53,480 nt of DNA from Leptolinea sp. UBA4782 (GCA_002403095.1 DHHC01000026.1:1-53480), one strand, 5' to 3'. Positions 23,956-33,460 are shown, counted from the first letter of the stretch. Made by a program: numbers and translations. The notes: generated from the letters alone by a model not told the origin.

Positions 23956-25437
23956 ATGGAGAAAAAATTACGCTGGTACGACCTGTTGACCATCAACAGT
24001 TACTGGCTCGGTATCAATATCGCTACCGGCATTATCACTCCCGTGCTGCTGCCTGCCCTGGTGGTTCTGTTCATGCCGCCCGAACAGAAGAATACCAACC
24101 TGGCGCTGGTACGCATGATCGGGTTGGCGGTTGCCATGCTGGTGCAGCCCCTGGCCGGCCTTTTCAGCGACCGTAGCACCCACAAATTCGGCAGAAGGCG
24201 CCCTTTCATCTTCGCTGGGGCTGTGCTTAATGTTGTTTTCCTGATCGTTATTGGTGCATCTACCCTGTTTTACGATCCTGCTGCTTCCAGCAGTACAGTC
24301 ACCTCTTCCGGTTTTACCACCGCTTTCCTGGTGTTGATCCTTGGTAATTTCCTCTGGCAAATTTCCACCAACATCGGGCATGGCGCCTTGCAGGGACTGA
24401 TCCCAGACCTGGTACCTGATGACCAGCGCGGCAAAGCATCCGGCATTAAGGCTGTGTTTGAGCTGCTGCCATCCATTCTCATCGCTCTGCTGGGAATCGG
24501 GGCACTGGTGGACAACCACAAATTCTGGCAGGTGATCATTATCATCATGGCAGGCTACGTTATCACCATGCTGATCACTATGATCTGGGTTAAAGAGAAA
24601 CCGCTCGAACAAAAACCTGCCGATAAGATGCAGGAGCAGGTCCTGCGTATCATATTCCTGACCATCATCTTTGTGGTTTTCGTGATCGGCGCACAATACC
24701 TCGTGCGCGCCAGCACTACCATCCTTCCGGAAGGCGCATCCAGGGTTGGGAACATTCTGATTGTCGGTCTGACCGGTCTGCTTGCCATGGCTGGCGCAGT
24801 GCTGCTGGGGGTGTATGTTGGCGCCAGGGTGGGTATTGGGAAGGAAGCCAACTCGCAGAAACGTTTCATCTGGTGGGTAGTGAACCGGCTGCTCTTCCTG
24901 GCTGCCATCGGCTCAGTGCAGGGATTTGTACAGTACTTCCTGGCGGATGTGCTGCTCGTACCGGAACCAGCCACCACCACAACCTATTTGATGATGATCA
25001 TCGCCATATTCCTCCTGATATCAGCCCTTGCCGGCGGCTACCTGTCGGATAAAGTCGGGCGGGCAAAACTGGTCGGCGCAGCCGGTCTGATTGCGGCAGC
25101 GGGCACCGTTTTGCTGTTGTTCTCAAAATCTATTCCCATGGTGATCGTCAGCGGCAGCATCATTGGGCTGGGCACTGGATTATTCTTCACTACCAACTGG
25201 GCGCTCGGTACCGACCTGGTGCCGGCAGATAAAGCAGGCAAATACCTGGGCATCTCGAACCTGGCTGGCGCAGGGGCAGGCATTGTGGGTGCCGGTATTG
25301 GCGGCCCGATGGCAGATTTCTTCAACGGTATGCAGCAAGGCCTGGGCTACCAGGTAATCTTTGCCATCTATGCGGCTTTGTTCGTGTTATCCACCGTCAT
25401 CCTGGCGACCAGGATCGCCAGGAAACAGGGGCTGTAA
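23956..25437 (+). CDS. MFS transporter, SLC45/sugar-symporter-like
   Basis: This 493-residue major facilitator has about 12 helices. The loop 2-3 motif DRSTHKFGRRRPFIFAGAVL is typical of sucrose/maltose-type proton symporters (SLC45 and plant SUC families) and of the GPH group. The C-terminal half repeats the motif as GGYLSDKVGRAKLVG. A disaccharide or glycoside substrate is inferred from the motif only. AGGAGGAG stands before the ATG. There is no sugar hydrolase alongside. Confidence 0.85.
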   Translation: MEKKLRWYDLLTINSYWLGINIATGIITPVLLPALVVLFMPPEQKNTNLALVRMIGLAVAMLVQPLAGLFSDRSTHKFGRRRPFIFAGAVLNVVFLIVIGASTLFYDPAASSSTVTSSGFTTAFLVLILGNFLWQISTNIGHGALQGLIPDLVPDDQRGKASGIKAVFELLPSILIALLGIGALVDNHKFWQVIIIIMAGYVITMLITMIWVKEKPLEQKPADKMQEQVLRIIFLTIIFVVFVIGAQYLVRASTTILPEGASRVGNILIVGLTGLLAMAGAVLLGVYVGARVGIGKEANSQKRFIWWVVNRLLFLAAIGSVQGFVQYFLADVLLVPEPATTTTYLMMIIAIFLLISALAGGYLSDKVGRAKLVGAAGLIAAAGTVLLLFSKSIPMVIVSGSIIGLGTGLFFTTNWALGTDLVPADKAGKYLGISNLAGAGAGIVGAGIGGPMADFFNGMQQGLGYQVIFAIYAALFVLSTVILATRIARKQGL

Positions 25438-25492
25438 CCTGCAGGTCCTGTCCGCTTGTAATTGTTTTCGTAATTTCAACGCTTTCAGCCTT

Positions 25493-25521
25493 CTGGCCCT
25501 GGATTTCTCCAGGGCCAGTTT
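25493..25521 (+). terminator. hairpin after the MFS gene
   Basis: CTGGCCCTGG (25493-25502) pairs perfectly with CCAGGGCCAG (25509-25518), followed by only TTT. The rest of the gap to 25708 holds no gene; a TACAAT box near 25637 may belong to the next promoter. Confidence 0.55.
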
Positions 25522-25708
25522 ATGTTGATACCATTTTAAGCAGCCTGCCTGCCGGTGCTCTATTATGTCCAATTGCAAATCTGCGGTCAAATTGTCAGAC
25601 AAAGCACCATTTTCCTTTCGTTTTTTCTCATTTGGAGTACAATAGCAAAGGATGCAAGCCCCCAGATAAACCTTTACACAACTCTTTATACCGGAGAGGA
25701 ACCTCCAC

Positions 25709-27352
25709 ATGGCAGCATTATCCTTTTTAAACAAAGACCGCACCATTGCAGGACCTGGATTTAACCGCTGGCTGGTGCCGCCAGCCGCCCTGGCAATCCA
25801 TCTTTGTATTGGTATGGCATACGGTTTTTCCGTTTTTTGGCTTCCCTTATCAAGGCTGATCGGGATCAAGGAATCAGTTGTCTGCCCGGCTGACATGAGC
25901 TTCTTTCAGCAGATATTCACCACCAAATGCGACTGGCCGGTCTCCATGGTTGGCTGGATGTACACCCTGTTCTTTGTCTTCCTGGGCCTTTCTGCCGCCA
26001 CCTTTGGCAAGTGGCTGGAACACGCCGGACCGCGTAAAGCCGGTGTTGTTTCTGCCCTGTGCTGGTGCGGCGGGCTGGTTATCTCAGCCATCGGCGTCAT
26101 CCTGCACCAGGTCTGGATGCTGTGGCTGGGTTCCGGTGTGATCGGCGGCATCGGCCTCGGGCTGGGGTACATTTCCCCGGTTTCCACCCTGATCAAATGG
26201 TTCCCCGACAAGCGTGGCATGGCAACCGGCATGGCAATCATGGGTTTCGGCGGCGGCGCCATGATCGGCGCTCCCCTTGCCAACAGCCTGATGAACTTCT
26301 ACGCATCCGAAACGAGTGTGGGTGTCTGGCAGACCTTCCTCACCCTGGCAGTGGTCTACTTTGCATTCATGTTGTTTGGAGCACTCTCCTACCGAGTACC
26401 CCCATCCGGCTGGCTGCCCAAAGGCTGGACGCCACCGGTTGAGAAGAACAAGAACACTATGATCACCCACCGGCACATGCACGTTAAAAACGCCATGAAA
26501 ACCCCCCAGTTCTGGTTGTTGTGGGGCGTTCTTTGCTTGAATGTGTCTGCCAGTATCGGTATCATCGGCATGGCATCACCCATGCTGCAGGAGGTCTTTG
26601 CCGGCAGGTTAATCGGGGTAAATTTAGCGTTTGAGAACTTAAGTACCGAACAGTTGGTCAAGATCGCTACCATCGGGGCAGGTTTCGCCGGTCTGCTTTC
26701 CGTGTTCAATATTGCCGGACGGTTCGTTTGGGCATCCCTTTCAGATTACATAGGCCGTAAGACAACTTTCTTCATTTTCTTTGTGCTAGGCGCGTTGCTC
26801 TACCTGGCAGTGCCTTTCCTGGCAAAATCCAACAGCCTGGGGTTGTTTGTGGCAGCTTTCTGCATCATCGTCTCGATGTATGGCGGCGGGTTTGCCACCA
26901 TTCCGGCTTACCTGGCAGACATGTTCGGCACCCAGATGGTGGGGGCTATCCATGGCAGGCTGCTCACTGCCTGGTCAACCGCGGGCGTGATTGGCCCAGT
27001 CCTGGTGAACTACCTGCGCGAGTACCAGCTCAACCGGGGTGTACCCCATCACATGGCATACGACATGACCTTCTATATCCTGGCTGCACTGCTGGTGGGC
27101 GGTTTCATCTGCAACCTGCTGGTACGCCCGGTCAAAGAAAAATTCTTTATGACGGATGAAGAACTGGCACATGAAAAGAAGCTGGCGCATGATAAAGCGC
27201 TTGAAGAAGTGGTCGATTCAGGAAAAACCGTTAATGGTGTTGGTTCTGCCAGCAAGCCAGTCCTGGTGTTCATTGCCTGGGCTGCAGTCGGCATCCCGCT
27301 GGTTTACGGGTTCTGGAACACGGTCGAAAAAGCCATCCAGCTCTTCCAGTAA
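25709..27352 (+). CDS. OFA family MFS transporter (oxalate/formate antiporter type)
   Basis: This 547-residue MFS protein has the OFA layout: N-terminal RWLVPPAALAIHLCIGMAYG with FSVFWLPLSRL, VGWMYTLFFVFLGLSAA, then KWFPDKRGMATGMAIMGFGGG. OFA members exchange oxalate for formate or import other monocarboxylates. The substrate here is not predictable. A loop of about 40 residues after the first helix (GIKESVVCPADMSFFQQIF) and a charged cytoplasmic stretch near the C-terminus before a final helix match the longer OFA subgroup. GGAGAGG precedes the start. Confidence 0.93.
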   Translation: MAALSFLNKDRTIAGPGFNRWLVPPAALAIHLCIGMAYGFSVFWLPLSRLIGIKESVVCPADMSFFQQIFTTKCDWPVSMVGWMYTLFFVFLGLSAATFGKWLEHAGPRKAGVVSALCWCGGLVISAIGVILHQVWMLWLGSGVIGGIGLGLGYISPVSTLIKWFPDKRGMATGMAIMGFGGGAMIGAPLANSLMNFYASETSVGVWQTFLTLAVVYFAFMLFGALSYRVPPSGWLPKGWTPPVEKNKNTMITHRHMHVKNAMKTPQFWLLWGVLCLNVSASIGIIGMASPMLQEVFAGRLIGVNLAFENLSTEQLVKIATIGAGFAGLLSVFNIAGRFVWASLSDYIGRKTTFFIFFVLGALLYLAVPFLAKSNSLGLFVAAFCIIVSMYGGGFATIPAYLADMFGTQMVGAIHGRLLTAWSTAGVIGPVLVNYLREYQLNRGVPHHMAYDMTFYILAALLVGGFICNLLVRPVKEKFFMTDEELAHEKKLAHDKALEEVVDSGKTVNGVGSASKPVLVFIAWAAVGIPLVYGFWNTVEKAIQLFQ

Positions 27353-27380
27353 AAAAGAATGTAGTAAATCAAAGAATTTC

Positions 27381-27410
27381 AACCTCCACCACCCGGTGGA
27401 GGTTTTGTTC
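27381..27410 (+). terminator. terminator after the OFA gene
   Basis: AACCTCCACC (27381-27390) pairs with GGTGGAGGTT (27395-27404) across ACCC, followed by TTGTT. Confidence 0.8.
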
Positions 27411-27494
27411 TCCAGATTGTACACAAAATGCAGAACGGGCAGGGTAGTGGTATGATACCAATGTCCACTTCAAGAAATCAACAGGAGAAATCTT

Positions 27495-27914
27495 ATGACC
27501 ACCCACACTCCCATTGAAATCAGCCCCCACATCGCACAACGCCTGCAGGAAGAGCAGGTAGTCTGGCTGACCACGGTCAGCGCTGATGGTACACCGCAGC
27601 CAAACCCGGTCTGGTTCATCTGGAAGGATGGCACGTTTGTGACCTATACCCGTCCATACTCCGCAAAAGTAAAGAACATGCTCAGGAATAACCGCGTGTC
27701 CATCAACCTGCAAGGCGCTGAACTGCTCGGAGGGGATGTGGTGATCTTTACCGGCGCAGCCGAGGTCACCTTTAATCCTGCCCTGCCCATGCCGGAGTAC
27801 CAGTATAAATATGCCGAAGCGATCCAGGCTTTCGGATTCGAAGTCCCCGGCTATTTTGATGCCTACAGCGCCGAGATCCGTATGACCCCCGATAAGGTGC
27901 GGGTTGTAAAGTAA
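27495..27914 (+). CDS. PNPOx-fold F420-dependent oxidoreductase-like protein
   Basis: This 139-residue split-barrel protein of the pyridoxamine-phosphate-oxidase-like group contains VWLTTVSADGTPQPNPVWFIW, the start of the flavin/deazaflavin-binding barrel. It continues with YTRPYSAKVKNMLRNNRVSINLQ and ends with YSAEIRMTPDKVRVV. The pattern is that of the Rv3369-like subfamily known to bind F420. The substrate is unknown. AGGAG is well placed. It may partner functionally with the other F420-type protein at 8335-8754, but no F420 biosynthesis gene is in the window. Confidence 0.88.
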   Translation: MTTHTPIEISPHIAQRLQEEQVVWLTTVSADGTPQPNPVWFIWKDGTFVTYTRPYSAKVKNMLRNNRVSINLQGAELLGGDVVIFTGAAEVTFNPALPMPEYQYKYAEAIQAFGFEVPGYFDAYSAEIRMTPDKVRVVK

Positions 27915-27938
27915 CAATCAAGATAAGGATTTATTACA

Positions 27939-27978
27939 GAAAGAAGGGAGGATGGCAGACACCACCCTCCTTTCTTAA
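27939..27978. terminator. imperfect terminator between the convergent genes
   Basis: AAGAAGGGAGG and CCCTCCTTTCTT can pair with one bulge across about 13 bases. The sequence lies between the stop codons of the plus-strand PNPOx gene and the minus-strand PHP gene. Confidence 0.55.
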
Positions 27979-29292
27979 TTACGGGTCAAAATAGACCGGG
28001 TTGGAGATCAAAGCAGGCAGCATCGGCAGCCCGGGAAGAAAAGCCCGGTAAACTTCGACCCGTGCGAAACCCGGCTGCAGCATGGTGTAAGCCGCCTCAA
28101 AACTGCCGTCTGCGGGAGCCTGCAGAAGCACATCGCCGCCGGAAGCTGTGACAACCTTGACTACATCGCCGGCCAACAATCCATTTACAGCCACCTGCAT
28201 TTCTTTTACTTCAGTCCATCGCACACTGTCCCCCAGCATGGCATCGCCGGCTGTCAGGCCCAGGGATGGACCGCTCGGGGCAAAAGTGATATAGGCATGC
28301 CCCTGGCGTAAAGCATCCAGGATTCCTTTCACACTCTGCGAACGGGCATACACGCAGGTAGTCGGTCCGCCCAGGAAAATGAAAGGGGTATCCCGGTGAT
28401 AATCGCTCCCGCCGGTGATCGGCACCTTTTTCCCGGCAGACAGCATGCTATGCCACAACTTGAGCGCTTTGAGGTTCGACTCGCGCATCGGACCATTCCA
28501 GACCTCCAGGCAGTCGAATGGCAGGCTGTTGATATCATAAGAAAGTTTAGCCACTTCCTCAAACGGGTGGTTGATCACAACCAGTGCTCCGCGTTCGCGC
28601 GCTGACTGGAAACGCTCGAGCGTTCCCTCCAGTGAATTGGTGGCAAATGGGGCATCATAAGGCTTGGCGCACCCCAGGAAATTAGCATGGCACATGTAAT
28701 GGGTCCACTCAATGCCCGGGATAAATGTCACCCCATGTATGCGGGGTAAAGCATCCGATGTAACCATCTGGTTATGGTCAGTAATTGCCACAAAATCCAA
28801 TCCATGCCGCTGCGCTTTCCAGCCCAGCTCCTCAACCGTGTGCACCCCGTCAGACGCCAGGGTATGGGTGTGCAGGTCGCCTTTCAGCAGCCTGACCTTC
28901 TCGGGCACGAAGGTGATCTCATACTCCACATTCACCCCATCGGGTGCAACTTTGTAGGCACCCACCAGTATCTGCCATTCGCCGGGGACAGGTTCGTGCG
29001 GCTGGTAGCCGGGTGTTGCCCAGGCGGCGCTTATGGTGATCTCGTTCTTGTCCGAACCGGATGCGCCAACCTGCGTTCCATCCGGGGCGATCAGCCCCAG
29101 GTCAATGGTGTTCACGTTTTGCCGGTTGGTGAATAAACCACCTGGCAGCCCGGTTTTCTCTCCCGTACTGCGCGGGTAACGGTAGGTAAGGGTGAAGCTT
29201 TCCATCCCTTCCGGCAGGTGAAATGGCTGTGTAAAGTAAGTGCCCTCCTGTTCCTTGCGGATGAACAGGGAAATCGTGATAGGCTGGCTCAT
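27979..29292 (-). CDS. PHP-domain metallohydrolase, CehA/McbA family
   Basis: The 437-residue protein has an N-terminal beta-rich domain (about 1-145) and a PHP domain with the expected metal ligands: KGDLHTHTLASDG, AITDHNQM, GIEWTHYMCHANFLG, VINHPFEE and GGSDYHRD. A C-terminal beta domain follows. The best-known relatives hydrolyse carbamate pesticides or phosphoesters, but most have unknown substrates. ATG 29292 is favoured over the TTG at 29316 because GAGGA precedes it and the TTG overlaps the upstream gene. It is the last of three tightly packed minus-strand genes (GPH permease, esterase, this). Confidence 0.9.
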   Translation of the reverse strand: MSQPITISLFIRKEQEGTYFTQPFHLPEGMESFTLTYRYPRSTGEKTGLPGGLFTNRQNVNTIDLGLIAPDGTQVGASGSDKNEITISAAWATPGYQPHEPVPGEWQILVGAYKVAPDGVNVEYEITFVPEKVRLLKGDLHTHTLASDGVHTVEELGWKAQRHGLDFVAITDHNQMVTSDALPRIHGVTFIPGIEWTHYMCHANFLGCAKPYDAPFATNSLEGTLERFQSARERGALVVINHPFEEVAKLSYDINSLPFDCLEVWNGPMRESNLKALKLWHSMLSAGKKVPITGGSDYHRDTPFIFLGGPTTCVYARSQSVKGILDALRQGHAYITFAPSGPSLGLTAGDAMLGDSVRWTEVKEMQVAVNGLLAGDVVKVVTASGGDVLLQAPADGSFEAAYTMLQPGFARVEVYRAFLPGLPMLPALISNPVYFDP

Positions 29293-29305
29293 ACGGGTAT
29301 CTTCC

Positions 29306-30079
29306 TCATTTTTCAAGCGGACCCAGGACTAACGACAGGATGCGTTTGATCTCTGAATCCCAGAAGTACCAGTCGTGTTTGCCTTCTTCTTCATGGTAGT
29401 ACGATGTAAATCCCAGCTTCTGGCAGGAGGCATAGAATAGTTTACTCAGCGGGTAGAGGTCATCCTGCCGGCCGCAGGAAATATACAGGTCTGGTGGATG
29501 CACCTTGCTTTCAGCCGCTCTGCGCAGCCAGACTTCCGGGTCGTGTTCGCTGCCAGGTAATTTGCCCAGGTCACCAAAGAGGAACTCGAATTCGGGTTTT
29601 CGCGGATCATCGGGGTACTGTTGTAAATGGTTAAGCGAAAGCAGTCCGGAAAAAGTGGCTGCAACCGAGTAGCGTTCAGGGTGCAGCAAGGCAGCCTTCA
29701 TGGCGCCATACCCGCCCATTGACAGGCCGGCAATGAAGGTGTCTTCGCGCCTGGGCGCCAGGTGAAATACATCATCAAGGTACCGCGGAAGCTCATCCAC
29801 CAGGTAAGAGAAATAGTCGATCCCATTCGGCTGGTCGATGTAAAAACTGCGCCCAACAGACGGCATCACTACCACCAGTCCGTAATCTTTTGCAAGCGTC
29901 TCGATCGAAGAGTAGCGCTGCCAGGCGCTGCCGTCATCGCTCAGCCCGTGCAGCAGGTAAAGCACCTTGCGCTCCCGCACCGGGACCCCATTCATACGCT
30001 TGGGATCGGGCAGGATGATATTGAGCGGGATGCACATTTTAACTGTATCAGGTACATGATCCATTCTGATGAGTGCCAT
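29306..30079 (-). CDS. alpha/beta-hydrolase esterase (esterase D / tributyrin-esterase type)
   Basis: The 257-residue enzyme shows YLLHGLSDDGSAW (oxyanion region), the nucleophile elbow GLSMGG with Ser120, CGRQDDLY (acid) and EGKHDWYFW (His). This set is typical of the esterase D family, which includes acetyl-xylan, feruloyl and tributyrin esterases and S-formylglutathione hydrolase. It has no signal peptide, so it acts in the cytoplasm on imported esters or small acyl sugars. The gene starts nine bases after the GPH permease stop, suggesting the permease brings in its substrate. Confidence 0.93.
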   Translation of the reverse strand: MALIRMDHVPDTVKMCIPLNIILPDPKRMNGVPVRERKVLYLLHGLSDDGSAWQRYSSIETLAKDYGLVVVMPSVGRSFYIDQPNGIDYFSYLVDELPRYLDDVFHLAPRREDTFIAGLSMGGYGAMKAALLHPERYSVAATFSGLLSLNHLQQYPDDPRKPEFEFLFGDLGKLPGSEHDPEVWLRRAAESKVHPPDLYISCGRQDDLYPLSKLFYASCQKLGFTSYYHEEEGKHDWYFWDSEIKRILSLVLGPLEK

Positions 30080-30088
30080 AACTCCTCC

Positions 30089-31453
30089 TTATCCTTCACT
30101 CCCGGCTGTGGTGTCAACCGGCAGGTTTTGTTCAGGTTCAACCTGTCTGCCTGGCAGGGGTTCGCCACCATCTCCAGGTTTGGCGGGTTCATCCTTAAAA
30201 TCAATGAACCACGAGAACCCAAAACTGATTAGCATCAGCACCAATGGAAAATAAGTCAGCATAAACCTGGCTGCCGCACCTGGCTGGGGGCCGGGATTGT
30301 CGCCGCTTTCAAACCCGTAAATGGTTGCCACCAGCACAAACGCAAAACTGGTAAACAGGCCATTCAGGCGGTTCATGAACCCGAGGGCGTTGTTGATGAT
30401 CCCCTCGCGGCGTACATTATGTTTGCGGGTGTCCTCATCCATGATCTTGGCGCCAATCAGGTCCATGGTAGTGATCACACCGGCAAAGCCGAAGCCCACC
30501 AGGGCTGCCCCGATCATGGCAGTTGACAGTGAGAATGCAAATGATAACGCCAGGAATGCCACCGCAAGGGAGAGCAAAGCCAACCGCCAGATCTTCATCA
30601 AGCCATGTTTGCGCACCAGAGCCGCCCACACCGCCACACAGGCAATGGCGATGACCAGCACGGAGGCGAATAGCAGCGTGGATTGACCGGAACTGATCTC
30701 CAGGGTGTACTTGGCATAAAAAGGCAGCGACCCCAACACCAGTGCCATGGCTGCGCTGTAGAACGCATTGGCCAGGCCGCCGATCCAGAATTTGCGGTTG
30801 GTAATCACACTCTTGATGCTGTCCCACAGCTTCGGCTTTTCTTTGACCTCTTCCATGCTGACTTCCCGGCTGGTGAAGGTCATGTACAGGATCACCGCCC
30901 CGCCCAGGATGCCGTACACAATGGATGTAAGGCTGTACCCCAGTGCATCGGTCACAATGGGGGTGAGCGCGATGCTGATGATCATAGCCACCAGCTGGAA
31001 CGCCTGGCGCAGGGCATTTGTGGAGGCACGGCTGGCATCTGTGGTGAACAACTCGGGGAAGAGCGCCCCGTAGTTGGCATTGATCACCGAATCCAGTGTG
31101 CCGGTGAAGATGTACAGAAGCAGGCAGTAGATGAAAAGCGGGCTGTCCTTTAGCGCAGGCGGCGAGTAGAACAGGATGAAGCCGAGGATGAGGAGCGGCG
31201 TACCGATCACCAACCACGGGCGCCGGCGTCCCCAGCGCGTACGGGTGCGATCAGAAAGATACCCGTAAACCAGGTTATCGGCCGCATCGATGAAGGTGTA
31301 AATGAACAGGATCGTCGCGAATTGGGTGGTCTTCAGCCCAAGCCGGTCCACATAAAAGATGGCTGCAAAAGTTTTGAACATATTAATCGGGATGGATGTC
31401 CCGAACATGCCGATGGCGTAATTGAACGACTTCATGTTGAGTTTTTTAGCCAT
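30089..31453 (-). CDS. GPH-type glycoside/cation symporter (MFS)
   Basis: The protein has 454 residues and about 12 helices. KSFNYAIGMFGTSIPINMF and DNLVYGYLSDRTRTRWGRRR are marks of the glycoside-pentoside-hexuronide:cation symporters (MelB, XynB types). The start at 31453 follows GGGAGAG; the in-frame extension to 31567 has no such site. It heads a probable operon with an esterase and a PHP hydrolase, which points to uptake and trimming of an acylated sugar or glucuronide (inference). The divergent helicase promoter lies about 150 bases away. Confidence 0.92.
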   Translation of the reverse strand: MAKKLNMKSFNYAIGMFGTSIPINMFKTFAAIFYVDRLGLKTTQFATILFIYTFIDAADNLVYGYLSDRTRTRWGRRRPWLVIGTPLLILGFILFYSPPALKDSPLFIYCLLLYIFTGTLDSVINANYGALFPELFTTDASRASTNALRQAFQLVAMIISIALTPIVTDALGYSLTSIVYGILGGAVILYMTFTSREVSMEEVKEKPKLWDSIKSVITNRKFWIGGLANAFYSAAMALVLGSLPFYAKYTLEISSGQSTLLFASVLVIAIACVAVWAALVRKHGLMKIWRLALLSLAVAFLALSFAFSLSTAMIGAALVGFGFAGVITTMDLIGAKIMDEDTRKHNVRREGIINNALGFMNRLNGLFTSFAFVLVATIYGFESGDNPGPQPGAAARFMLTYFPLVLMLISFGFSWFIDFKDEPAKPGDGGEPLPGRQVEPEQNLPVDTTAGSEG

Positions 31454-31598
31454 GCTTCTTGCTCTCCCTGATTCAAATGTGTTGTTAATGGACATTTCCA
31501 ACCACAATCTGGTTGTATTATGCCCCAGTTTCGCATACAGCGAAAGCACAAGCGGATATAGAAACATACCTCCAATTCCCTCATTATTTTTGTATATA

Positions 31599-31607
31599 TG
31601 GTATACT
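31599..31607 (+). promoter_or_regulatory. extended -10 promoter of the DEAD-box helicase
   Basis: TGGTATACT (TGn plus TATACT at 31602-31607) lies in an AT-rich stretch with no good -35. It would start a leader of about 185 nt. Confidence 0.5.
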
Positions 31608-31668
31608 TCGCCCCTGGCTCACAGAGAGCCAATCGTTATTGGGAAATGTATTGATGCTTCGGAAGATT

Positions 31669-31698
31669 GCCCGGCGATGAAAGACAGCCGGGTTTTTT
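31669..31698 (+). terminator. terminator inside the helicase leader (possible attenuator)
   Basis: CCCGGC (31670-31675) pairs with GCCGGG (31687-31692) across 11 bases, followed directly by TTTTTT (31693-31698). It stands about 60 nt after the promoter and about 105 nt before the helicase start, with no gene between. It would therefore stop transcription unless overcome, or end a small RNA. The remaining leader to 31802 ends with AAGGAG. Confidence 0.7.
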
Positions 31699-31802
31699 GT
31701 TGGCAGTTGCGCCGTTCCGCAAGGAAAGCGCAAAGATTGTTCTTCAGCCCGTGGGTTTCTGCAATCATCAATATGCTTCACTGAAAAATTTAAGGAGTAT
31801 TG

Positions 31803-33434
31803 ATGATTACAGATTTTACCCAACTGTCTTTGCACCCGCAGCTGGTGCAGGCAGTCACTGAGCAGGGCTACACCAACCCAACCCCTATCCAGGCAGGCGT
31901 TATCCCGCTCATGCTGGCCGGGCATGATGTTATCGGCCAGGCACAGACCGGCACAGGCAAAACTGCCGCCTTTGCCCTCCCCATGATCCACAACCTGGAA
32001 CCCCACCAGAAATTACCCCAGGGTCTTGTCCTAACGCCAACCCGCGAACTGGCTTTACAGGTAGCCGGGGCAATGACCGAATACGGCCGCCACAGCGGCG
32101 CCCGGGTCCTGGCAGTATATGGCGGGCAGGCATATGGACCGCAAATTGACCGGCTGCAACGCGGTGTTGACATCATCGTCGGCACACCCGGCCGCTTGAT
32201 CGACCTGATCGAGCGCAAAGTACTCAACCTGAGCCAGGTCCACACACTGGTGCTGGACGAAGCAGATGAGATGCTCAGTATGGGTTTCGTGGAAGATATA
32301 GAAACCATCCTTTCCAGCACACCCTTCACCCGCCAAACCGCCCTTTTTTCTGCCACCATGCCGGCCGAGATCCGGCGCCTGGCAGAGCAATACATGAACA
32401 ACCCGCAATCGGTCAGCATCCAGCGCGACCAGGTTACGGTGGATACGATCGAACAACGGTTTTACCTGGTGCGTGAAAACAACAAAGTGGCTGCCCTCAC
32501 CCGCCTGTTCGAGGTGGAAGAGATCAGCAGCGCTTTGATCTTTGTGCGCACCCGGATTGAGACCGGCGACCTGGCAGGCGAATTGACCGCCAGGGGTTAT
32601 CCAGCCGAAGCCTTAAGCGGCGAATTAAGTCAGGATGCGCGCGAACGCACGCTCAACCGTTTCCGCCAGAACCAGATCAAGGTGGTTGTGGCAACTGACG
32701 TAGCTGCCCGCGGGCTCGATATTGACGACATCTCGCATGTGTTCAACTACTCCCTGCCGGATGACCCTGAGATCTACGTCCACCGCATCGGCCGCACCGG
32801 ACGTGCCGGTAAGACTGGTATTGCCATCACCCTTGTCTCTCCCTTGGAACGCCGTAGGCTGGGTCAGGTGGAGCATTTCTTGCGTAAGAAGATCCAGCAG
32901 GCAAGCATCCCGACTGAAGAAGACATCCGTGCCCACCGTGAGCAGCTTTTAGCGAACAAAGTGATGGTATGGCTGAAGCGCGGCCGCTGCTTGAACGAGC
33001 GGGCTATGGCTGAGAGGATGATTGCTGAGGGCTTTGATGCGCTCGATATCGCTGCTGCAGCCCTGAAGGTTGCCCGCGCCGAGGAAAAACAACGCCCGAT
33101 CTATCCCATCCAGGCGGTGCAGGAAACCCGGCCTGAGCCAAAACCAGCCAGGAAAAGCAGCGAACCCTTACGCCGCAGTGTAAACCAGAATTCCTTTGAG
33201 CCCGGCATGCTGCGCCTGCAGCTGAATATCGGCCGCCAACAGGGCATCAAACCAGGTGAGATCGTGGGCGTGATTGCCAAACGGGCAGACATCCCCGGCA
33301 GTGCAATCGGCAAGATTCGCATCCAGGACAATCACACCTTCGTGGATGTACCGGAAGAGATGGTGCAGCACGTGATTGCCCGCACCCGCGATGTATCCAT
33401 CCGCAAGATGCGCATGGATTTGCAACTGGCTTAA
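31803..33434 (+). CDS. DEAD-box ATP-dependent RNA helicase with DbpA-type RNA-binding domain
   Basis: The 543 residues contain all helicase motifs: PTPIQAGVIP, AQTGTGKT, PTRELALQ, VLDEADEML, SATMPAE, ALIFVRTR, ATDVAARGLDID and HRIGRTGR. After a middle segment with ERMIAEGFDALDIAAAALK comes a Lys/Arg/Pro linker. A DbpA-like RNA-binding domain follows (about 458-530, MLRLQLNIGRQQGIKPGEIV, then FVDVPEEM). This is the CsdA/DeaD layout: such helicases unwind mRNA and assist ribosome assembly and are often cold-induced. ATG 31803 is used, with AAGGAG seven bases upstream; a TTG at 31800 is adjacent. The leader carries a terminator, suggesting transcript-level control. Confidence 0.96.
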   Translation: MITDFTQLSLHPQLVQAVTEQGYTNPTPIQAGVIPLMLAGHDVIGQAQTGTGKTAAFALPMIHNLEPHQKLPQGLVLTPTRELALQVAGAMTEYGRHSGARVLAVYGGQAYGPQIDRLQRGVDIIVGTPGRLIDLIERKVLNLSQVHTLVLDEADEMLSMGFVEDIETILSSTPFTRQTALFSATMPAEIRRLAEQYMNNPQSVSIQRDQVTVDTIEQRFYLVRENNKVAALTRLFEVEEISSALIFVRTRIETGDLAGELTARGYPAEALSGELSQDARERTLNRFRQNQIKVVVATDVAARGLDIDDISHVFNYSLPDDPEIYVHRIGRTGRAGKTGIAITLVSPLERRRLGQVEHFLRKKIQQASIPTEEDIRAHREQLLANKVMVWLKRGRCLNERAMAERMIAEGFDALDIAAAALKVARAEEKQRPIYPIQAVQETRPEPKPARKSSEPLRRSVNQNSFEPGMLRLQLNIGRQQGIKPGEIVGVIAKRADIPGSAIGKIRIQDNHTFVDVPEEMVQHVIARTRDVSIRKMRMDLQLA

Positions 33435-33460
33435 CCAATACCTGAACAGTGATCGATCAA

